From the NCBI GenBank assembly GCA_913058165.1, contig CAJXQV010000050.1:1-7713 (forward strand): a DNA stretch of 7,713 bases, written 5' to 3'. The notes under the pieces were generated by a model, which was not told the origin of the DNA, ran no database searches, and saw nothing but the letters and a program-made list of their open reading frames with translations. Both the position numbers and the translations under genes were made by a program. The DNA comes from an uncultured Chromatiales bacterium (GTDB taxonomy: Bacteria > Pseudomonadota > Gammaproteobacteria > Steroidobacterales > GCA-2729495). The stretch's first letter is position 1; each line of letters opens with the position of its first letter. Positions 1 to 5,274 of this stretch are shown here, one piece after another.

Positions 1-27
1 GCAGCGTCAGATGTGTATAAGAGACAG
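1..27 (+). other. Nextera/Tn5 sequencing adapter (artefact)
   Basis: These bases match the 3' part of the Illumina Nextera Read 1 transposase adapter, ending in the 19-bp Tn5 mosaic end (9-27, AGATGTGTATAAGAGACAG). They are library sequence, not genome. Reading frame 1 runs through them and would add a false N-terminus (MYKRQ, from a GTG at 13) to the first gene. The same 27 bases occur in reverse complement at 7665-7691. Confidence 0.97.
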
Positions 28-645
28 GCGCAGGACAAAGAGTTCGCTGCTAAGGAAGCCGAAATTGGTCACGCTGTGGCGAAACTGGTAGGTGAAATGC
101 TGGGCAAAGATTCGCCGATGATCGAAGGTCGTGAGGCCGAGTTTGGCCGGGTTCTAGGCAATAGCTTTCGTACCTTTCAAACGCTCGTGCCGTATCACCA
201 TCAGGGCAATGACGGGCTGATAAAAGAGCAGCTCAAATGGTATGAATTTGCCATGCGTGAAGGGCTGGTTGAGAAGGTTATTGAGCACGATGTCGAGTCG
301 ATGCGGAATATTCTGGGCGAGCGTGGTGGCTGGGCCGCCAGTACCGGTCGTCTGGAGCTTGCTCTTGATGCGCTTACCACACCGACCTGTTTCCGTGATC
401 TTGTGCTGGGTGAAGGCTTTAAGCTCACCCCCATCCGCTTGGAATACAAATCCCCCTATGGGCGCGTGATTGCCAAGGGGCATCAGCGTGGTATCTGGAC
501 AAATCTCACTGAAGAACGCATTCACAATATTTGGACAATTCCCCGGTACAAAGGCTATGCCGAAATCATGGGTGTGCATTTTGAGGTGTCACCATGGGAT
601 GAAGAAACCCGAATGATTTCGGTAAATGTTTCTACTTTGAGTTAG
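28..645 (+). CDS. Unrecognised protein, paralogue of the next gene, 5'-truncated
   Basis: I do not recognise this family. The 205 visible residues align along their whole length with the 250-residue protein encoded directly downstream. By that alignment about 42 N-terminal residues are missing because the fragment starts inside the gene. Shared blocks include AEFGR-x-LGN, RTFQ, PY-x-HQGND, KEQLKW, TTPTCFRDL, a SPY-x-R segment, an LTE-xx-IH segment and WTIPR. The N-terminal half looks helical and rich in charged residues. The C-terminal half looks mixed alpha/beta and ends with a PWDE-x-TR segment. No signal peptide or membrane segment is visible, so it is probably cytoplasmic. The true start is off the fragment; the apparent GTG at 13 lies in adapter. 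The gene stops with TAG 24 nt before the next gene, so the two are very likely co-transcribed. The reading frame is confident because the paralogue confirms it; the function is unknown. Confidence 0.85.
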   Translation, partial: AQDKEFAAKEAEIGHAVAKLVGEMLGKDSPMIEGREAEFGRVLGNSFRTFQTLVPYHHQGNDGLIKEQLKWYEFAMREGLVEKVIEHDVESMRNILGERGGWAASTGRLELALDALTTPTCFRDLVLGEGFKLTPIRLEYKSPYGRVIAKGHQRGIWTNLTEERIHNIWTIPRYKGYAEIMGVHFEVSPWDEETRMISVNVSTLS

Positions 646-657
646 ACAAAACTATTT

Positions 658-662
658 AGGAG
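658..662 (+). promoter_or_regulatory. Ribosome binding site (AGGAG)
   Basis: A perfect AGGAG lies 7 nt before the ATG at 670, in the 24-nt gap between the two paralogues. It fixes the start of the second copy and indicates that this copy is translated independently. Confidence 0.8.
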
Positions 663-669
663 ATCACTT

Positions 670-1422
670 ATGGACGCTGCACAAGAGATGAAAGGCGAGC
701 TTAAAGCTCGAATGAAGGACACAATGACGGAGGCGCAGATTGCTCGTGCCGACGCCATTATGAAGGGCTGGTTTGCGTTCAATGATTATGCCCTGTTGAT
801 TGAACATCAATGTACCGAACATGCCGAAGCAATCGGCCGTAAGGCGGCAGACATGATTGCTGCTGAAGTTGGTCAGTCACGAGATCTTATCGATGGCAGA
901 GATGCGGAGTTCGGCCGCATATTGGGCAACACTATTAGGACCTTCCAGATGACTTTGCCGTATCAGCATCAGGGCAACGATGCGCTGATGAAAGAACAGC
1001 TTAAGTGGATGGATTATGCGCAGCAGTTGGGTCGTACTGCCGAGATGGTGCAATTTGATGTCGACTCGATGAAAGAGATTTTCGAAGAGCGTCGCTACTG
1101 GATTGAGGAGACCGGTGATGTCAGCCTGGCTCTTGATGCAGTTACAACGCCGACCTGTTTCCGTGACCTTACGGTAGCTGATGGCATAGAGTTCAATGCT
1201 GACCGCACCGAGATCTCATATGTTTCACCCTATAAGCGGATTCTTGAGAAAGGCTGGTTGCGAAATATTTGGACGGGTTTGACCGAACAGCATATTCATG
1301 AACAGTGGACTATCCCGCGTTTCGCCGGCTATCAGGATCACTTTCAGGTGCGCTTCGAAGTTGACCCATGGGATGAAGCAACGCGCTTGGTGCGGATTCG
1401 GGTGATGCCCGCAGTCGCGTAA
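670..1422 (+). CDS. Unrecognised 250-residue protein, second member of a tandem paralogue pair
   Basis: This is a complete copy of the family whose truncated member lies just upstream. I cannot assign a function. The first 70 residues are predicted helical. Residues about 73-115 carry the most conserved stretch shared with the paralogue: GRDAEFGRILGN at 76-87, RTFQ at 90-93, then PYQHQGND at 97-104 and KEQLKW at 108-113. Residues 154-166 hold a second conserved block, LALDA-x-TTPTCFRDL, with Cys163. Residues 186-219 hold SPYKR, IWTGLTE and WTIPRF. The conserved His100, Cys163, Asp104 and Arg165 could serve as ligand or cofactor contacts, but that is speculation. There is no signal peptide, membrane segment or CXXCH haem motif. 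Start choice is supported by AGGAG 7 nt upstream. The pair suggests duplication followed by divergence, perhaps into a heteromeric complex. Confidence 0.9.
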   Translation: MDAAQEMKGELKARMKDTMTEAQIARADAIMKGWFAFNDYALLIEHQCTEHAEAIGRKAADMIAAEVGQSRDLIDGRDAEFGRILGNTIRTFQMTLPYQHQGNDALMKEQLKWMDYAQQLGRTAEMVQFDVDSMKEIFEERRYWIEETGDVSLALDAVTTPTCFRDLTVADGIEFNADRTEISYVSPYKRILEKGWLRNIWTGLTEQHIHEQWTIPRFAGYQDHFQVRFEVDPWDEATRLVRIRVMPAVA

Positions 1423-1496
1423 TCAGTTCGCTCAAAATCGTTCTGGCACTGTGCTCCAATACATAGGATAGTGGGGGCATTCGTTGATAGCAGCTT

Positions 1497-1501
1497 AAGG
1501 G
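1497..1501 (+). promoter_or_regulatory. Ribosome binding site (AAGGG)
   Basis: AAGGG lies 10 nt before the ATG at 1512. It favours that start over the in-frame ATG at 1518, which would sit 16 nt from this site. The rest of the 89-nt gap (1423-1511) shows no convincing promoter or terminator. TAGGAT at 1464-1469 is a possible -10 box but lacks a good -35 partner. Confidence 0.5.
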
Positions 1502-1511
1502 TTTTACGATT

Positions 1512-1775
1512 ATGAGGATGAGTGAATTGGCCGTAATGGTCCAGGCCTTGAAGGATGAGGTTGAATCACAGGCGGTATTTGATCAGGCAGACGCTGATTC
1601 TGTTCGCGCCCGTGTGCGGGAGCTGGCCGAGCGGGTTGAGAAAATGAGCGGCGCGCACGATGAACCTATGACGGATCAGCTCACCCGTATTGCCGCAGAG
1701 TTTGAAGCTGAACACCCAAAGACCGCGCGCCTATTGGAGCGTATGGCCGATACTTTATCGAAACTGGGCGTTTAG
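1512..1775 (+). CDS. DUF4404 family protein
   Basis: This small acidic protein of 87 residues looks almost entirely helical. Its C-terminal part resembles the DUF4404 family known from Pseudomonas and other gammaproteobacteria, which typically carries an FE-x-EHP motif followed by a short helix ending near a Leu-Gly-hydrophobic C-terminus. Here FEAEHP is at 64-69, followed by a leucine-rich helix and LGV at the end. The N-terminal half has spaced hydrophobics (about residues 5-45) consistent with a coiled coil or helical hairpin. The family has no established function. The stop codon TAG (1773-1775) overlaps the stop codon of the convergent hydrolase gene, so no space remains for a terminator between them. 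It may have its own promoter or be read through from the paralogue pair 89 nt upstream. The family call is from memory of the motif. Confidence 0.75.
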   Translation: MRMSELAVMVQALKDEVESQAVFDQADADSVRARVRELAERVEKMSGAHDEPMTDQLTRIAAEFEAEHPKTARLLERMADTLSKLGV

Positions 1776-2680
1776 TCTGAGCCGGCAAACGTTAGCAAGT
1801 GTCCGCACAGCGTCAATGATTGATCTTCAACGATGTAGAAGTTGGCCTTATCGACGAGTGCATGGGCTTGGCCCTTGCAGCCGGGTATATGCTTGATCAG
1901 TTCCCCGGGCCCCATTGCCGACCCCTCGAACTGCTTGCTGAACAGCGTTAAGACCGGTTTATTCCAGTTCGCCAGAGCATCCCATGCGGCCAGATTTGCA
2001 GGCCGTGCCGGACTGTCATGTGATATTGGCAAGATCATCGGAAAGCGCCTTGGTCCGGTGCGATAGCTTTGGTCGGGGTAGGGTGCATCGTAGGCGGCAA
2101 CAGTCTCGGCCGGTAAGGTTTTGACAGTGCCTTCCTGCACCATCTCTCCCTGCGGAAAAACGGGCAGCGATAATTGCACCTCACGCCATTTTATAAACCA
2201 AGCATGTCCGGCTGAAGCTTCCCCGGTGGGGAGTTGTGTGTTCAGCAATACCAGCTTGCTGAATATTTCCGGATTTTCCGCGGCGATCCGCAGTCCGAAG
2301 AAGCCGCCCCAGTCGAACATAAAACCAATGGCATTGCTGATGTTGAGCTGCTGAAGAAACGACGTGTTCCATTCGATGTGACGATTGAATTCGTAGTCTT
2401 CCTCTTGCCGCAGTTTATCAGAGCGACCAAAGCCGATGTAGTCGGGTGCAATGACCCGGTAGCCTGCCGCCACCAGAACCGTAATCATGTGCCGGTACAT
2501 GTAGACCCATGCCCCTTGTGATGGGTACAGCACAATGACTTGCGCATCCCGCGGCCCTTCGTCGATGTAATGCATGCGCAACTCACCGTAGCGCTCGTCA
2601 GCTACGTGCAGGTAATGCGCAGAAAAGGGGTAGTCGAGCAAGTTGCTGAAGCGTTCGTCGGGCGTGCGTAAGGCTTGCAT
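1772..2680 (-). CDS. Haloalkane-dehalogenase-like alpha/beta hydrolase with degenerate catalytic residues
   Basis: The 302-residue protein follows the haloalkane dehalogenase layout, including the DhlA-like opening RTPDERFSNL at 5-14 and the nucleophile elbow FDWGGF at 122-127 (Asp123 followed by Trp124, as Asp124-Trp125 in DhlA). The cap-region segments also fit, for example AAYDAPYPD at 195-203. Three active-site elements differ. The HGEPT oxyanion motif is replaced by PSQGA (53-57). The SD-x-DP segment carrying the catalytic acid is replaced by SKQFE (248-252). The catalytic His of the usual AGHF is Asn280 in KANF. A hydrolytic dehalogenase cycle therefore looks impaired, so this may be a pseudoenzyme, a binding protein, or an enzyme with different chemistry. 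The fold, length and reading frame are intact. I chose the ATG at 2680 over 2779: GGAG sits 8 nt upstream, the family N-terminus matches, and the longer form would overlap the cytochrome gene. It is last in a four-gene operon, 34 nt after the dihaem cytochrome. Confidence 0.88.
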   Translation of the reverse strand: MQALRTPDERFSNLLDYPFSAHYLHVADERYGELRMHYIDEGPRDAQVIVLYPSQGAWVYMYRHMITVLVAAGYRVIAPDYIGFGRSDKLRQEEDYEFNRHIEWNTSFLQQLNISNAIGFMFDWGGFFGLRIAAENPEIFSKLVLLNTQLPTGEASAGHAWFIKWREVQLSLPVFPQGEMVQEGTVKTLPAETVAAYDAPYPDQSYRTGPRRFPMILPISHDSPARPANLAAWDALANWNKPVLTLFSKQFEGSAMGPGELIKHIPGCKGQAHALVDKANFYIVEDQSLTLCGHLLTFAGSD

Positions 2681-2688
2681 CGGTATTG

Positions 2689-2692
2689 CTCC
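2689..2692 (-). promoter_or_regulatory. Ribosome binding site deciding the hydrolase start (GGAG)
   Basis: On the minus strand GGAG lies 8 nt before the ATG at 2680. It supports the 302-residue form over an upstream in-frame ATG at 2779 that lies inside the dihaem cytochrome gene. Confidence 0.7.
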
Positions 2693-2714
2693 AGCTGCGG
2701 TGCCAATGTGTAGG

Positions 2715-3587
2715 TTAGTATTGCTTGGGGAGAGGCTTAAGTTGTCGCAAGTACTCTGTAATGGCAGCCCGGTCTTCATCCGTCAGTAGTGCAGTATTTT
2801 CATCAACCACTGCACTCATTTCGCCGCCCGCGAAATCGCCATTGGGTAGCATGCCTATTTCAAAAAATAATTCCAGATCAGCGCGACGCCAATCTTTAAG
2901 GCCGTCTTCGTGCGGCGTGAGATTAGGTGCGGCCTTCGCATCACCAAAGCCTGGAGCACCAGCCAGTTCTAAGTCTGACTCTGTTCCACCTAGCCAACTG
3001 CGTGGAGTATGGCATTCACCACAGTGACCTAGGTGCCGGACCAGGTAAGCACCGCGGTTCCACTGCTCAGTTTGACTGCTGTCTATGGCAAAGCGGGCAT
3101 CATCAAAATACAGCCACTTCCAGAAGACCAGCGGCATGCGCCATGAGGCATACCACACCAGGTCGTGTTCGCGGTTGGCGGCATTCACCGGTTTTAGTGA
3201 GTTGAGGTGAGCCTTAATATCAAGCAGATCGCTGCGACTCATCCCGGTGTATGAAGGGTAGGGAAATGCAGGGTAGTAGTGCTCCCCTTCCGGGCTCAAA
3301 CCATCCTGAAATGCGGAGACAAATTCATCGTCCGTCCACCCACCGATGCCGGTTTCATTATCCGGCGTAATGTTGGGGGTATAAAAGGTACCAAAGGGGG
3401 ATTCAAGCGGACGCCCACCAGCCATTGGCTGGCCCTCTTCGGCTGTGTGGCATGCGACGCAGCCGCTGGCATTGGTCAAATATTTACCGTGACCGGCATC
3501 AGCCGCGTTAACCGTTGTGCCAAAGACGAAAGCGCTCAGATAAAGCAGCAGATAGTTATGCCAATTAGCTCTGAGCGCTATTCGCAT
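2715..3587 (-). CDS. Exported dihaem cytochrome c
   Basis: A 290-residue precursor begins with a basic then hydrophobic signal peptide (about 1-28, probable cleavage after VNA). The mature protein has two cytochrome c domains. The first has haem motif CVACH at 43-47, the family stretch FGTFYTPNITPD at 65-76, a PAFPY segment at 106-110, and Met116 as probable distal ligand. The second has CGECH at 189-193, PNLTP at 221-225 and Met257 as probable ligand. This arrangement is that of electron-transfer cytochromes paired with periplasmic dehydrogenases, such as the cytochrome subunits of alcohol or aldehyde dehydrogenases. Here no dehydrogenase is nearby. The ATG at 3587 is 2 nt after the stop of the upstream cytochrome gene, with only a weak GAAAG as ribosome site, so translational coupling is likely. 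It presumably acts in the periplasm or on the periplasmic face of the inner membrane. The donor and acceptor are unknown. Confidence 0.92.
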   Translation of the reverse strand: MRIALRANWHNYLLLYLSAFVFGTTVNAADAGHGKYLTNASGCVACHTAEEGQPMAGGRPLESPFGTFYTPNITPDNETGIGGWTDDEFVSAFQDGLSPEGEHYYPAFPYPSYTGMSRSDLLDIKAHLNSLKPVNAANREHDLVWYASWRMPLVFWKWLYFDDARFAIDSSQTEQWNRGAYLVRHLGHCGECHTPRSWLGGTESDLELAGAPGFGDAKAAPNLTPHEDGLKDWRRADLELFFEIGMLPNGDFAGGEMSAVVDENTALLTDEDRAAITEYLRQLKPLPKQY

Positions 3588-3589
3588 GA

Positions 3590-4057
3590 TCAGCTTTCGT
3601 GTTCTTCGCGAAACTTATCGTGGCAGGTTTTGCATGAGGTGCCCACCGCCTTAAAGGCTTTGCCCATAGCTGCGCGGTCGCCTGATTCGGCAGCTCTGGC
3701 AAGCTCTGCGGTGGAATCAGCAGCATCTTGTGCGTACTTTTGATAAGTATCCATTTCAGTCCAGATCAGCGGTAAGGCATTGCCACCTTCTGAGCCGGGA
3801 GGCACCAAATCGCCTATCAATGTGCTTGAAATGGCCAGAGCGCGGGTATTGGCAATTAAGTGTTTGTCCTCGGCCTTGGGTTCAACTTTGCCCAGATAGA
3901 CAGCAATAAAACCGCCAAAACTACTGGCCACTGCTTCCATAACAGTTTCGCGGTATTTCGCTGCGTCACTGAGCTCAGTGTCATCATCAGCCATAACACT
4001 GTGTGCTGGCATGAGTAAAACTGCAGCCGCTAATGCGGCAAAAAAAATACGGTTCAT
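3590..4057 (-). CDS. Cytochrome c'/c556 family monohaem protein, exported
   Basis: A 155-residue precursor has a signal peptide at 1-23 (hydrophobic core FFAALAAAVLLM, cleavage after VMA). The mature part is about 132 residues, typical of the four-helix-bundle cytochrome c' family. The single haem motif CKTCH is near the C-terminus (142-146), followed by DKFR, the position and context expected for this family. In the first helix YRETVM (35-40) matches the place where c556-type members supply a Met ligand. Met40 therefore suggests a six-coordinate electron-transfer haem rather than the five-coordinate gas-binding type; this is inference. The start at 4057 is preferred because AGGAG lies 8 nt upstream and a signal peptide follows at once; an in-frame ATG at 4150 would overlap the preceding hydrolase and bury the signal peptide. 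It is the second gene of the operon, 40 nt after the hydrolase and 2 nt before the dihaem cytochrome. Confidence 0.92.
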   Translation of the reverse strand: MNRIFFAALAAAVLLMPAHSVMADDDTELSDAAKYRETVMEAVASSFGGFIAVYLGKVEPKAEDKHLIANTRALAISSTLIGDLVPPGSEGGNALPLIWTEMDTYQKYAQDAADSTAELARAAESGDRAAMGKAFKAVGTSCKTCHDKFREEHES

Positions 4058-4065
4058 AGATCGTG

Positions 4066-4070
4066 CTCCT
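4066..4070 (-). promoter_or_regulatory. Ribosome binding site deciding the cytochrome c' start (AGGAG)
   Basis: AGGAG on the minus strand lies 8 nt before the ATG at 4057, in the short gap after the membrane-anchored hydrolase gene. It rules in favour of the start directly before the signal peptide. Confidence 0.8.
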
Positions 4071-4097
4071 ATTGCATATTCATTGCTTTGAATTTGG

Positions 4098-5102
4098 TTA
4101 ATTGAGTATTTCATTTTCACTGATGACTTCAAAGTTTTCGTAGCGTTCATCCGGCAGGCTCAGAGTACCATCAAGAAATGCCCGTACATCAGCTCCGGTA
4201 ACCTCGCCTGCTTCCTGTACGGCCATGTGTCCTACATCAGGATAGGTTTTTAGTTGGACGGATTCAGCACCGCTCAGCAGTTCGATGAACTCGGGAGCCT
4301 GCTCAACTTTTGCTTGGGGGTTTGCTTCGCCCCAAAGAATCAGTACCTGCGCACGGACTGCAGCAATCACCTCTTCTAGGCCCTCGGATTTATATTGGCG
4401 CAGACGATCGAGTTCGGCCTCGCGCTGACCCTCGCGCATCCACATGTCATACCAGCGGTCGACCAGCTCTTCTGGTAATTCGCTGGTTTCCCCCCAGGCG
4501 GATGACAGCATGTATTTTGGAATGGCGCGTGGCAGAATATAGGCGAGGACTTGGGCAGAGTCGCCCGGCTTGCCGCGTTCCTTCATTTGCTCTTTGCCTG
4601 CCAGTGAGCCCGGACTGAGCAGAATGAGCTTGTCGACACGCTCGGGATGCCGGCTTGCGTAGTAAAGCGCAACAGTTCCACCCAGTGACGTTCCAGCAAT
4701 AGAAAGTGTCTCCAGGCCCAGCGCATCAATAAAACGATCGGCGAGATCTACGGTGCGCTCTACGCTGTAGTCGCCGCTGGGGTCCGTTCCGGTAAGGCCA
4801 TGACTGGTCATGTCGAAACGAATGACACGATAGTCGTCTTTGAGTGCTTCGACCCAGGGCTCCCAGCCAAGCAGACTGGCGAAATGAGCGTGGACGAGCA
4901 CAATCGCCGGGCCTTCGCCTTCATCTCGGTAATGAATCCGCACCCCGTCAATATTCATGAAGCGTGATGCGTTGTTTGCGTATTTGGCTTCCAGCTCCCC
5001 GGCGGGTATGTCGCGGTAGGCCCACAAAGCCACCAGCAGGGCCACTAGTGATAGTGCGAGTAGCGTACCCAGCGTGTAAGCGATGTAGCGTAATACTTTC
5101 AT
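4098..5102 (-). CDS. Membrane-anchored alpha/beta hydrolase
   Basis: The 334-residue protein starts with a membrane segment at about 8-28, flanked by a few basic residues. It probably acts as an uncleaved anchor with the catalytic domain in the periplasm. The alpha/beta hydrolase domain covers about 48-312. The nucleophile elbow is GTSLGG at 137-142 (Ser139), the catalytic His is His292 in DVGHM, and the strand-3 loop is VHAHF at 70-74, where HG is usual. The acid normally found in a GE-x-D motif after strand 6 is here GEANP (258-262), so Asn261 replaces Asp; Glu259 or another acid may substitute. The C-terminal tail (about 313-334) is acidic and beyond the fold. The family includes esterases, lipases, C-C hydrolases and epoxide hydrolases, and I cannot name a substrate. 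The start at 5102 has AAGAGG 7 nt upstream. It is the first gene of the leftward operon with two exported cytochromes and a second hydrolase. Confidence 0.9.
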   Translation of the reverse strand: MKVLRYIAYTLGTLLALSLVALLVALWAYRDIPAGELEAKYANNASRFMNIDGVRIHYRDEGEGPAIVLVHAHFASLLGWEPWVEALKDDYRVIRFDMTSHGLTGTDPSGDYSVERTVDLADRFIDALGLETLSIAGTSLGGTVALYYASRHPERVDKLILLSPGSLAGKEQMKERGKPGDSAQVLAYILPRAIPKYMLSSAWGETSELPEELVDRWYDMWMREGQREAELDRLRQYKSEGLEEVIAAVRAQVLILWGEANPQAKVEQAPEFIELLSGAESVQLKTYPDVGHMAVQEAGEVTGADVRAFLDGTLSLPDERYENFEVISENEILN

Positions 5103-5109
5103 GCGATGG

Positions 5110-5115
5110 CCTCTT
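5110..5115 (-). promoter_or_regulatory. Ribosome binding site (AAGAGG)
   Basis: On the minus strand AAGAGG lies 7 nt before the ATG at 5102 of the membrane-anchored hydrolase. It is the first translation start of the leftward operon. Confidence 0.65.
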
Positions 5116-5128
5116 AAAGTGTAGCGTC

Positions 5129-5158
5129 ATCATACGCGAGTCGCTGGCGTTACAGTAA
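5129..5158 (-). promoter_or_regulatory. Possible sigma70 promoter of the hydrolase/cytochrome operon
   Basis: On the minus strand TATGAT (5129-5134) is a good -10 box. It is preceded 18 nt upstream by TTACTG (5153-5158), a poor -35. Transcription would begin around 5122, leaving a leader of about 20 nt with room for the AAGAGG ribosome site. The weak -35 suggests low basal use or activator dependence, which is inference. Confidence 0.4.
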
Positions 5159-5214
5159 GGTGAGTGCAAGCCGGGCGCGCTTATTGTGCAGTTGATGAAA
5201 AGCCGGTATTTTTG

Positions 5215-5244
5215 TTGACAGACTGTCGATAAGTTGCGTATACC
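5215..5244 (+). promoter_or_regulatory. Likely sigma70 promoter of the ABC exporter/TetR operon
   Basis: A consensus TTGACA -35 box (5215-5220) is followed after 18 nt by TATACC (5239-5244), a fair -10 box. The predicted start near 5251 gives a leader of about 24 nt that includes GGAG at 5266-5269, 5 nt before the permease ATG. The -35 box is overlapped by a perfect palindrome (see next entry). Confidence 0.6.
5217..5227. promoter_or_regulatory. Candidate TetR-family operator (GACAGACTGTC)
   Basis: GACAG-A-CTGTC is a perfect inverted repeat of two 5-nt arms around one base. It overlaps four bases of the -35 box of the exporter promoter. A further T/A pair matches two bases out, after one mismatch. 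TetR repressors bind short palindromes in the promoters they control, usually beside or within their own operon, and a TetR gene is third in this operon. The assignment rests on position and symmetry only. Confidence 0.45.
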
Positions 5245-5274
5245 TGTATTTCACTAATCTTCGGCGGAGTCGAT

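Noticed and set aside
13..27. GTG start giving an N-terminus MYKRQ for the first gene.
   Set aside because: This part is adapter-encoded, and the paralogue shows that about 42 genuine residues are missing.
154..579. A 141-codon open frame on the - strand.
   Set aside because: It is antisense to the first paralogue, whose frame is confirmed by homology with the downstream copy.
1445..1460. TGGCAC upstream of the DUF4404 gene, resembling a sigma54 -24 element.
   Set aside because: The required GC of the -12 element is absent at the correct spacing.
2681..2779. N-terminal extension of the dehalogenase-like protein from an ATG at 2779.
   Set aside because: It overlaps the dihaem cytochrome gene and has no family similarity; the ATG at 2680 has GGAG 8 nt upstream and matches the DhlA-type N-terminus.
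3279..3743. A 154-codon open frame on the + strand.
   Set aside because: It lies antisense to the two cytochrome genes, whose CXXCH motifs and signal peptides make the minus strand certain; it has no ribosome site or recognisable product.
4058..4150. N-terminal extension of the cytochrome c' gene from an ATG at 4150.
   Set aside because: It would overlap the hydrolase gene and place the signal peptide internally; the ATG at 4057 has AGGAG 8 nt upstream.
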